Assembly: GCA_001179505.1 (NCBI GenBank)
Contig: CDMY01000382.1
Location: 27,524-91,523, forward strand
Direction: 5' to 3'
Source of the DNA: Vitrella brassicaformis
Lineage: Eukaryota > Sar > Vitrellaceae
DNA length: 64,000 bases
A program made the position numbers and the translations under genes. This document shows positions 35,210 to 45,947 of the stretch, in pieces. The notes beneath the pieces are model-generated. The model worked only from the letters and a program-made list of their open reading frames with translations, had not been told where the DNA came from and searched no databases. The stretch's first letter is position 1. The number at the start of each line of letters is the position of its first letter.

Positions 35210-38200
35210 ATGACTGAGGAGCTCCCTATTCCAAGAGGTGCCACCAGCAGCTGTGGCGTCACCGGGCCTACGGGTGGCCGCCTGCTGTTCAAGCTTCCGG
35301 GGTGGACGTCAGGAGTCCCTCTGCGAGTCGTCGCTGCGTCGTCGGCTGAGAGCCGGCAATGGGCAGTCCCGGCGACCTTCGAGGCGGCGGATGCTGATGT
35401 GCCTGCTGATCAGCTCAAGCCTCTCACCCACTACCTCTGCCTCTACCCGGATTTGGGGGTCATGCTGGCTCACTGTGGCGACGAGGGGCAGCAGACAGCG
35501 GCCGCTTCGTTCTTCAAGATCATGGGCAGGCTCAAGAAGAGGGCGCTCAAGGGGCGGAAAGTGTCCCGCTCGGCCGACAAGCGTGTCTACTTCGAGGTGC
35601 CGGCAAACGAGAACTGCCTCTATGTCTTCTTCCACGACGATGCTGCGGCATCCGGTCTCCCGGAGAGCGCGGCGAAGTGGTCGCTCATCGACGCAGTCAG
35701 GGATCGTCTCAGGCCGCTGCCAACCGATGAGGAGTACAAGGCTCAGCTTGATCGGTGGCGGAAGATGGCACAGGATCAGGCTGCCCCCAAACACACCGCT
35801 GCTGCTGCTGCTGCTGCCGGTGGTGTGGCGTCCACCGAGCGTGAGAGGGATGACGTGGAGACCTCCCCCAACGGCGCCGGGTCCAACCCCAGCCCCTCGT
35901 CGCCGCAGGCCAAGGAGGCCCCCCAACAACCATCCACCACCAATCAAGACACCGCTGGCAACAACGACGGCACGCAGCGCGGCGGCCATGAAGCGAAGGC
36001 TCCTGCGGCATCAAACGGAGAGGCACAGCAGTCAAGGGAGCAGCCAAAGCAGCAGGAGACCGTCGAGGTCCAGCCACGGGAACCACCAGCACAGGACGAG
36101 GGAGATGCCAAGCCGTCACCTTCCCGCCCCGCCGACGCGCCCGCTGTCGACGAGGCCAAAGCCAAGGAGCCGCCACGGCCGCCCATCGTTGCTGCAGCCA
36201 AGAGCAAGCTGCGGCCGCCAAAGTCGCCGGCACAGAAGGGCACAGATGCCAGCATCGAGGGGAGAGCCGCAGAGAGGGAGAAACAAGCTGAGGGAGCGGT
36301 CGGCAAATCTGGTCAGGTCGCTGCTGCTGCTGCTGCTACTGCTGCAGGAGGCCAAGTCGACGAAGCAGGACCGGCTCACCGTGACAGTGACGTCCCAATG
36401 GAGCCTCCGTGTGCCCCACCACCTGTGGTCATCCCGACCCCCGTTGCCCCGCCTGCAGCACCACCACCACCCCGTGAGGACGCGGTCACGGCGCCACCAC
36501 AACCGCCCGCCCCCCGCTGTCCACCACAGACAGAGGTGAGACAGACGGAGCACCATATGGGCGGCGTCCTGATTCATGCATGCGCCTCTCATCTGTTGTT
36601 TGTGTGTTGATGCTGTGCTGCAGCCACCACCATCACCATCACCATCGCCGCCACGGCCCGCCCCTTGCCCTCCACCGCTGCAGAGAGAGGAGCCACCGAA
36701 GGAGCCACCAAGGCAGCCCAATGGAGCCCAGCCACCTGCTCCTCCCGATGAGGCGACGGTGCCTCCGGCACCACCCCCGCTGATCTTGCCGCCCATTGGA
36801 GTCGGGCAGGCGGAGGCGGAGAGGGCCATGGTTGTTCCTCCCGTCCGAGAGGTCGATGCTGCAGCACATCTTGCCGCTATCAACGGAAGGCGTCGCCCCA
36901 AGAAAACGCCGGCATCGTCGCTGGTGCCGCCACGACCAGACCAAGGAGGGGAGGACGTGAAGCCGCCTGGCGGGGGCGGCAGTGCTGGTGTGTGGCTGCT
37001 GGGGTGTGTGGGAGAGCTCGTCGATCGGGCGGCGGATGCCGGGGCGAGACGAGTAGACATCAGCCATGACTACTGGTGGGAGGGACGAAGGAAGGAATGC
37101 ACGAAGCGAAGCGAGAGACCATTCATTTGATGCATGTGCTGCTTGTGTGTGTGTGTGGGTGGGTGTGGGTGTCTCACCAGGCGGCAGTGCATCGTTGTTC
37201 GGGATGACGGTGCCGGCATGAGTAGCGACGGGCTGAGGGAGAAGCTCAGGAAGACGCCCGTGAGACCTGGCCAAAATGTTCCGCTAAACCAAAGCCCACT
37301 CGAGCGGTATGCTGTGCCGACACATGACATTCATTAGACAACACCCACCCCACTGGCACACGCGTCATGACGCCCGTTGTGTCTGTCGTCACTGATTGAT
37401 GCAGCTTCCCTGGCGCCTTCCAGCGCGCCATTCGATGCCTGAGTGACTCTGCCCTCGTGCTGTCCGTCGCCAAGCACCCAGACACGTCCAAGCAGGAGGC
37501 CGCCATCGGCTATCTCTACAAGCGCACAGACGACAGCAAGGGGCGGGATGTTTATGTGCTGCAGCACGGGTCGGCGACCGTGAAGATCAATCGACATGAG
37601 GGGGGCGGGGGGGAGGGGAGTCGGTTGGATGGGGTGCGTGTGAAGGTTGGGGCCATGGATGAGGTCATGTTGGAGGCCATCAAGGAGAGGACGGGTCTCA
37701 CCAAGGGCGATATAGGTGAGTGAGGCAACCACGCACACACCGTACTGACACCGTACCCCCGTGTGTGTGTGTGTGTGTGTGTGCAGATAAGGAGGTGTGT
37801 CGGCTTGTTTCGCTCACCGTCGACAAGAGGCTCGTGGTCGACCAACGCGTCGAGGCCATGTGCGAGGCGAACGGCACATCCGTCATGCTCTACCGCCTCA
37901 CAAAGCCACACAAATCGTCACATCTACGCATCGGAATGCGTAAGCAGACCACTCTCAACCCGTCACTCACCTGTCCACACACTTCTCCCTCCGCCTCTCA
38001 CATTGACATTCAGGCGCCTTCTCTCCCGAGAATGAGGCGGTCCTCCGCACCGACACTTCGTATCACCTACCCTCTTTCTACCCATCCCCAACTCAGCAGC
38101 AGCAGCAGCAGCAGCAGGAGGACCTCTCGATGTCCCTGCCGGCCGTCTGCGGCACATCCTTTTCCCTCCAGGCCTACCTGGAGCACCTCTACATCATTCA

Positions 38201-41200
38201 GCCCAAGAAGGGCGCGAGGCCGCCCACCATCGTCTACAATGGGCGCAAGATCGAGCACTCGGCGCCGATCGGTGCGACGACTGGCGCGTATGCGAGGGTG
38301 GATTTGAAGACCATCAAGAGCAGGATGGTCCTCAACTATCGCGAGGAGGTGGCCAGCCATGGCATGGGCGGCCTGTGGATTTACTGGCAGCCAGACAAGC
38401 TCCCCTACTGCAGGTAGGGTAGTGCAGAGAAAGAGAGAGCCAACATCGCAACACTAGGTCATGGGGCTCCTCTCTCTTCTTCCTTGTTTGTCCTCATCCA
38501 TCCAGGCTGATCAGTTGTTGGCGCAGTCCATTGGTTGGCGAGCCGCCCCTGTCCCACCCAGTCAGCGACCTCAAAGGCATGGTGGCCTTCCTGAAGCTGC
38601 AGTCCTCCCACGAGCCACACTGCGTCCTCCTGCCGTCCAAGCAAGACTACTCCCTGTCGCCGCAGCTGCAGGAGGACATTCAGGCGAAGGTGCTCGACTG
38701 GGTCGACAGCCACCTCAAGCCCTTCCTCCGAGGCGAGAGACAGTTGCCCCCACCACCCAAGAGGTCACATATGGCGGCGGCCAAGCGTGGCCAGCGGGCG
38801 CTGCCACTGATGGAGGGGAGGAGTCCTTCGCCTGAGGCGTCAGAGGGCGAGGATGAGGGCAAGGAGGGCGAGATGGTCAAGCAGACTTCTGAGGCACCGG
38901 CGGCAGCAGCTGCAGCGGCCGTTTCCAATGCTGGCGTGCCCAAGAGGAAGCCACGGGCGGCGGCCAAGCAGGGCCCCACCAAGGCCCAAGACCTCGCCCA
39001 GCGGAAGGCGGCTACGGTGGCAGCGGCCGGCACCGTCAGCCAAGGCGACAAGAGGGATGGTGCGGTTGTCCCTGCGGCCAAGAGTCGTGTGCGGCCTCAG
39101 CCCTTCGCAGCGGTCATGCAGATGAGCAAAGACATGCAAGACAACAAGGGACGCAGCGAGACAGAGAGCGCAGCAGCAGCAGCAGCAGCAGCGGCGGCCG
39201 GCCACATGGCTGAATCCGACGCAGCTGAGGAGGCTGCTGGATACCAGGTGTGCATCGTCAAGCGCCCACGAGAGGACAAAGAGGAGGGCCAGGGGGAGGG
39301 GGAGGGGGCGCCTGCAGCCGATGACACATCGCCAGCTCCTGAGCCTGTCAAGAAGTCGAAGCGTCGTCGGCTCATCCGGCCACCTCGGACACCCGACAGC
39401 TCCCCACTGGCACCATCAGTACAGCCGACCCCTCCTGCACCACACGAGGGCCAGCGCACGCCCGGTCAAGCCGTCACTTCACCACCAGCACCGGCAGCGC
39501 CACCAGAGGAGTCTGCGAAGGAAGCAGCAAGTGTCACCGGCGAAGACAATCGGCCACAACCTCCGTCGGCACTCGGCCCTCCGCCCGTTGGCCGTGCCGA
39601 CGAGGAGCGTCATTTGCGGCCTCCGCAAGTGACCGTTCCTGTGGGCGATGTGACGAATGGCGTCTCGCCGCCCGAGATCGGTTCCTTTGTGGAGAGCCCC
39701 ATGGGCGTCAAGGACCCCGCGCATCACGGCGAGGAGGACAATATCACACTGGCCGTGGCCGAGGCTGACAAGCACAATGGCGGGCCGCCACACGCAGCGG
39801 ACGCTGAACATGCGGGCTCTAGTAGTGGTGGCGGTGGCGCAGAGCCGATGGAGGCTGACATCCCGCAGGCTGCGTCAGAAGGGCCTCTCGGTGCAGCTGG
39901 CGAGGACAGCAGGCGGAGGGGCGGCCCTCGAGGGCGGCGGAGGGGGCGAGGCAGGAGGGATAGCATGCCACCCCAATCTCACCGTGACGACGGCACCGGT
40001 GCGATGCAAGTGGAGCAGCCACAACAAGCGTCATGTGACGCAGCTCACGACGAGCAGGAGAAGGCGGCGGACGAGGCAATGGCAGACAGACCACTGGGTG
40101 ATGGTGAGCCAGCCCAACCTGCCCAGTGCAGACAGGCGGCAATGGAGACAGGCGAGACGGCCGGAGAGCAACAAGCCGACAGCAACTTGCCAGATAATAA
40201 TGGCCCTTTGTCGGTAGACGTGTCTGCCGCCGTGCCCAGAGCAGAGGCCGAGTTGGCCGTGCCTCTTTTCCCCGAGGCACAGGACGAGCCCAAGAGGGGA
40301 CGGGGTTCACGGGGAAGAGGCAGACCCAGAGGACGGCCCAGGAAACGCGCAGGAGGGAGAGGCAGGGGACGGCGACACTCGGATGCCTCGGCAGACCAGA
40401 CAGAGCTCATCGAGGGCGACGCACCGACACCCCCGTCTGCGGCCCCCATGGCCGCTCTGACCAAGCCCTTGCCGGCTGATGCGCGTGTCAACGAGGAGTC
40501 TGAGGATGGAGTGTCCAAGGGATCACCCGTGGGCAGCGCTCGCGCCGCTGCGCAGCTGCGCATGACCTCTCCCCCACGGGCCTCTGCGGTCGGCACTGCG
40601 ACAAGGGACGAGCCGGACAGAGGCGGGGAAGCAGACGAGGCTGACGCAGCCAACGTGCCGCTACCTGCTCCCTCCCCGGACGCGCCGGTCGCTGAGGACG
40701 CCATGCTTCCTGTGCCGGATGACCGAGAGAGAGAGGAAATCGGTGCGCCCCAGCCTGAGCCCCCCGTCGCCTCTGAGGCGCCCTCTGCCGGTGCACCGGC
40801 AGAGGTTGAGTCGCAAGTGGATGCTTCACCCCCCGAGGCACACCCACCTCTTGCAGCCGCTGCAGCAGCTGTCTCTCAGGCCGCTCAGCCAGCTGTTCTT
40901 GACACCCCTGTCCCCCCGCCGGCGGCTCCCACGATGACGCCTTCCAGTCCACCGCCACCGGTCCAGCCGGCCCCCATTGCCGCTGCTGCTTCGGTGGCAG
41001 CGGAGCCACCACAACCATGCGATGAGCAGCAGCAGCAGCAGCAGGCAATAGTTGACGAGAAGTGGGCGAAGCAAGTGGATGAAGAGCAGCTTCCCCAAGC
41101 CGAAGCAACACCAGCACAAGCACAGCCGCCACCAGCTGCTGATGAGACCCCTCCGGCGATTGAGGCCGCTCTCACCCCCCGTCGGAGAGAGAGGAACAGG

Positions 41201-43063
41201 CCAAGGAGTCGCGCTCCTTCTGTGGTGCCTGAGGGTGCTGAGGTGATCGACCTAGAGGGGGACGATGAGGCGGCGCAACCACAGGCTCCTCCACGTGAGG
41301 CGCCACAACACCCACAAGGCACCTCTGGCCACGCGGAGAGTGCTAGTGCTGGAATGGTTGGAGAGGCGGAGATCGGCGAACCCTACCAGGAGGGTGCTGG
41401 TGGAAGTGAGGTGGCTGCTGCCGCTGCTGCTGCTGCTGCTGCTGGGGCAACGGCTCCGGTGGCGAGCGACATGCGTGGGCTTTCTTCCTTGGACATGCCG
41501 CCACCAGATCCGATCATTCGCCCGCAGGAGGGTCAGAGACGCCTCATCAACGAGATCGCTCAGGCCATCACCGCTGCTCCACCATCCGTCGCCCCGAGTC
41601 AGCCTCCCAGGCAGCCAGGGCCTGTCCCACCCGCTTTCGCTGGCTCCTCTGCTGCAGCAGCAGCAGCAGCAGCTGTCCGTCAGTCCATTCAGCCAATCGT
41701 CCTCGACACCCCTGTGCCCCCATCGGCTGCGCCGATTATGGCGCCTCCCAGTCCACCGCCACTGTTCCGGCCGGGCCCCCCCGCTCCTGCCCCCCCTGCT
41801 GCCACTGCTGCTCCTGCTCCCGCCGGTGGTCGTCAAGCGTCGGACGCCATTGTTATTCAGGACGACGATGAGGAGACAGCCGGTGGTGGCGCGAAGCCGC
41901 CCCCACCTCCTCGCAGGGCTCGGAAGAGAAAGGCCACCGAGGCACCTTTGGCCGCTGCTGACCAGGAGGGACCTGGCCCTTCTCGTGCACGCCAGGGAGC
42001 TGATGGTGGTGGTGGCGGTGAAGCCGCTGCTGCCGCTGCGGCAGGGCGACCGTCGCCCTCGTCCGGTGGGATGAGCTGCGAGGAGCGTCGGCAGCTGTTG
42101 CGGCAGCAGTACTGCTACGAGCCGACGCCGCCCATCCCCCAGATACCGCCGCACCTCAACCCCGCACAGAGACGCGGCCACATCGACAGCATCACCTGCG
42201 GATCACACACCGTGGTCAGTCCGGCTGCTGCTTCGGCACTCGCCGCGTCGGCTCGGTCGGCAAGGGCAGCACCAGCGGCTTACTCGCACCCTTCACCAGC
42301 AAGTGGCAGCATCGGGCCCCCAGCACGCGCGTCGAGGGATGGCAGCAGGGGCAGCCCGGCACCACCACCTGGAGTCGTCTCACCCCACCCCAGCCGTGTG
42401 CCAACCAGACCACCGGCTCGCGTCTCACCCGGATCCCACTCTCAGGCCCCTCAGCAAGAGAGAGATCCGTTCGTCCCGGCTGCCTGGGCAGCGCTGCGGG
42501 ATCGATCCTACGGTTCAGCTCCTGGCCTGCGGTCGAGTATGGCTGTTCCTCCCGCCCCTGGCGGCACGAGTGGTGTGGGGCCGCTGCTGCCGCCAGCATT
42601 ATACGCTAGGACGGGGTCGGTCATGCAGTCGAGTAGGGAGCTCAGCCTGGGGCCGGTCACCATGTCCCAGATGGGCAGATACGCAACGCCCGCCGCCAGC
42701 GAAATGCACCCCCACCACCGCCGGCACCACCAGCACCCTGCGCGGCCAGCGACACGACCTCCGTCACAAGAGAGGAGTGCGTATCCGTATGCAGCCCAGC
42801 ATGCCATGCCCCAGCCGGCACCCTTGCAGCAGCAGCAACAGCAGCAGCATGCCTACCAGCCTCACACACTCCCCCAAGCGGCGAGACCCTTGGCGGCATA
42901 CGGGCAGCAGCAGCAGCACACGGGAGGGCAGATGCCGGCGTTTGTGAGGGCGTTTCAGGTGGCCAGCGTAAGGCCGGGCGGAGGGGGGGCTCTTGTTCCT
43001 CGCCTGTCGCGTCCCCCTGACTTGCTGCAGCCGTCATGGACGGGGGGCTCTAGTAGACAATAG
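35210..43063 (+). CDS. Giant MORC-family GHKL ATPase homologue with degenerate ATP site and disordered tail
   Basis: Seven exons: 35210-36535, 36624-37075, 37181-37306, 37405-37715, 37787-37939, 38014-38413 and 38506-43063, total 7326 nt (2441 aa). The N-terminal about 160 residues form an unrecognised globular region, followed by a Pro/Ala/Glu-rich linker. The GHKL module starts near residue 560: GELVDRAADAGARRVDI (N-box), VVRDDGAGMSSDGLREKL (G1), FPGAFQRAIRCLSDSALVLS (G2 position), GTSVMLYRL, and SLQAYLEHLYIIQP with NGRKIEH. The transducer domain has GGLWIYWQPDKLPYCRLISC, W-RSPLVGE and KGMVAFLKLQSSHEP. N-box Asn is Arg and the G2 glycine loop is lost. The 4.5-kb last exon encodes an about 1500-residue disordered tail with AT-hook-like RGRPRGRPRKRAGGRGRGRR and SIM-like VIDLEGDDE and IVIQDDDEE. 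A chromatin role is inferred. Confidence 0.82.
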
Positions 43064-44494
43064 GTAGCACTTACAGGTGATGGAGTCAGTCATGATGGTT
43101 GGTGCTTTTAGAGGGAGGCAGGAGAGTCGGATGTCAGTTAGCTAACCAGACAAGAGCGGTATCGGTCAGTCAGTTAGTCAGTCAGTCAGTCACTTAACAC
43201 TTCACAGACAAGAGAAGTGGGAGGGCTCCGTGGATGCGATGCGTGGATGGGTGGTGTGTACATACATACGCCGTGTAGGCACGGCAGACAGAGATGAATG
43301 GCTGAGGGAGGGAGGGAGGAAGGGAGGAAGAGAGGGAGGGTTGGGGTCCTATTTATCCTGATGCGGCCATGCTGATGGCTCTGGGGGCATGTCTAGGTTG
43401 CCGCATTTGTCGTGCCGGTCTATCCACTGGTTAATGGCCATGGTGTGTGACGGCGTGACGCACTGAGGGCCATCTGGGGGGGTGTGGACGCACACTNNNN
43501 NNNNNNNNNNNNNNNNNNNNNNNNNNNNNNNNNNNNNNNNNNNNNNNNNNNNNNNNNNNNNNNNNNNNNNNNNNNNNNNNNNNNNNNNNNNNNNNNNNNN
43601 NNNNNNNNNNNNNNNNNNNNNNNNNNNNNNNNNNNNNNNNNNNNNNNNNNNNNNNNNNNNNNNNNNNNNNNNNNNNNNNNNNNNNNNNNNNNNNNNNNNN
43701 NNNNNNNNNNNNNNNNNNNNNNNNNNNNNNNNNNNNNNNNNNNNNNNNNNNNNNNNNNNNNNNNNNNNNNNNNNNNNNNNNNNNNNNNNNNNNNNNGGGG
43801 GTGGGGGGGGGCATTTTTGGTTGCCAAACGCAGCAGTGAGCGGTGCTTGCTGCGATAGTGAAGTCAATGCCTAGCTATATGGCCGGCTGGTCGCCGTCTG
43901 TCTGTGTGTGTGGCCGTCTATCTATCTATCTATCTCTCTTTGTTCGTGTCGTGTGTGTACAGTGAGGCCCGCGATGCACCCGTCCTCTGCCGCCCATGCA
44001 GGTCAGGTGAGGTCAGGTCGGACAGTTCCGTCAAGACTCGCACTCGTGTGTGAGTGATCGTTCGTCGGTTGCGTCAGCCGCCAGATGTTTGCTGGCTCGT
44101 GTGGGTGAGGTGAGTGGAGGGTGTTCCTTCCCTCGTTCATGATGTTATGTGATGATGAGTGGACTCTTCCTCCTGTCTGCTGTCCCGCAATGCACTCACG
44201 AGTTAGTGCCTTGCCTTTCCTTCTCCTCATCACTCTCACTTGAAGAGGATCAGATGATTAAACGAGTTCATTCAATTTCACATTAATCAAGCGTTGGGGG
44301 GTGGGTCTGTCCACACGCAGGCAGCACGACTCACTCACATCGATCCACACATGCACTGACTGACCGCCAGATCGAAGGAAAACTGGCAGCAGCAGAGAAG
44401 GGACCACGAGCACTTGTCGAAAAGTCTGACCATGGTGGTAGGTACTATAGTACTGAGTGCTGTTGACAGCAGCGGCAGCTAACCAGCCGCTTTT
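43064..44494. other. Spacer with assembly gap; possible partial exon at 43351-43490 on the minus strand
   Basis: It is mostly TCAG, GGGA, TCTA and TG repeats around a 300-N gap. Just left of the gap, the minus strand has a CCCCCAG acceptor followed by a frame with CVTPSHTMAINQWIDRHDKC and a stop near 43351. It has non-repetitive, protein-like composition and may be the last exon of a gene lost in the gap. I do not recognise it. Confidence 0.3.
43497..43796. other. Assembly gap (300 N)
   Basis: Exactly 300 Ns, flanked by G-rich sequence (GGGGGGGTG on the left, GGGGTGGGGGGGG on the right). Poly-G may have caused the break. The flanks are not duplicates of each other. Confidence 0.99.
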
Positions 44495-45875
44495 CTAGCG
44501 TTTGAAGCCGCTGTGTGGCTTGACCTCTGAGCGCGGCACTGGGCTGATCTTCCGGCCGTCCTGACACCACACACACACACACACACACAGGTGTCGTCAC
44601 ACACGTGTGGAAATGGCGGGTGTGGGGGCCCGTGTGTGTACCAGTGAGGTGCTCATGATCTCCTCGACGTTCTTCTTGAGCGTCTCACGCTCATCTGAAC
44701 AAACACAATGAACCAATACACCCGCACATGGTAATGGCTGTGACACAAGACAGCTCTTCTGCTGTCCGCCTGTCTGCCGACCAGTCCCTGCCCACCCACC
44801 GTTGTCCGCTTTCGCAAACCAGAGCTCGATCCTCACGGTGGCGCTCTGCGGACTCCGGCCCGTGTTCACCTTGTCCACCTGCACACACACACACCACACA
44901 CACACACACACACCAATGACACACACACACACACACACCAATGACACACACACACACACACACAGCAAGGCATGCATTCACCGCACATATAAGATGTCTG
45001 TCTGCCTGGGTGACATACATACGTACCAGTCTGAGTCCGGTGATGATGTCGTATGGTTCGACTGTCTTGCCGATGACGCCCAGCACGAGGTTGTTCCAGT
45101 ACTCGTCCATCTGACCGGGGGACGCCACGTCCTTGGGCTTGATCTGAAACTGCACACACACACACACCACAACACCCACCCACCAGATCAACGGTCAATC
45201 CGTCGATCGGTCGGTCGTTTGTTTGCTGGGTCGGTCTCGCTGACCTGCAGGTGGCCTCCGTCTGCGTTCTTGGGGTCCTCCCATGTTGGCTTGATGTTCT
45301 CTCTGCACCACACGCACACACACACACACGCGGATAATGCCTCGTGATCTTGTCCATCGAAGGCTGTGTGTCTGGCTAACTGACTTGAAGATCATGATGC
45401 CATCTACGTAAGAGGTCGACCCGTCCTTGTTCTCCCGAACCATCCTGTTCCCACCACAGACAGCGAGTGATGTGAGCCCGAGCTGACGCCGTGTGGTGTG
45501 CACGTGCCGGTTGTGTACCATACCTACCTCCTGCTGTCGAGAAGGATGGACGGCTGTGGAATGAAGTCCCAAAACCTCCAAAAATCCTGCAGGACGATGC
45601 ACACCGGCATCCATCAGGAGAACAACATGGGCGTCTTCCACGGATGCTTATGAATGCGTTCGTACCTTGATGGTGCTGAAGTTGGCGAACTTATGTGTCT
45701 GTTCGTCATAGTTTTTGTTGTCGACGCCGCCCGATGTGCCTGGCTGGATCTGCTCCCAGATGGACCATGTGTCTGCCAGCGGCAGATCCTCGGGCACGCC
45801 GTCCTCGTCTGCGGCGCCGAACTCGGCTCGTGAGTAATCCTTGTTGAAGGACAGATACACCCTGCCGTCACCCAT
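44495..45875 (-). CDS. Translation initiation factor eIF4E (mRNA cap-binding)
   Basis: Binds the 5' cap of mRNA. Start ATG 45875, stop 44495; the gene has about eight short exons. The family core is clear: DTWSIWEQIQPG, then the FSTIKDFWRFWDFI helix that contacts eIF4G or 4E-BP (Trp of DFW conserved), then GIMIFKENIKPTWEDPKNAD, where WED contains the cap-stacking Trp102 and Glu103, GG-H-LQ, EYWNNLVLGVIGKTVE, and VRIELWFAKAD with the Trp166 equivalent. The first cap-stacking Trp (human Trp56) seems replaced by Tyr in VDNKNYDEQTHKF, as in the eIF4E2/4EHP class, though the alignment there is loose. It shares a 72-bp promoter with the coiled-coil/TLDc-like gene. Confidence 0.87.
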
Positions 45876-45947
45876 CCTGATTGAAATGCACTCAGATTTG
45901 CGAAGCTCGCAAGGGTGAAGGGTTTAGAACCCTACTTCTGAAGCACA
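45876..45947. promoter_or_regulatory. Very short divergent promoter (eIF4E / TLDc-like gene): AAGCTCGC plus telo-box
   Basis: Only 72 bp separate the two ATGs. AAGCTCGC is at 45903-45910 and a telomere-like AGGGTTTAG at 45919-45927, in that order and 8 bp apart. Confidence 0.65.

Noticed and set aside
41265-42181. Overlapping 270-310-codon frames on both strands inside the MORC-like tail
   Set aside because: They are shadows of the GC-rich disordered exon, with Arg/Leu-rich composition typical of frame-shifted Pro/Ala repeats.
43900-43935. TCTATCTATC and TGTCTGTC runs as possible minisatellite or origin
   Set aside because: Ordinary simple repeats, common throughout the window's spacers; nothing else marks an origin.
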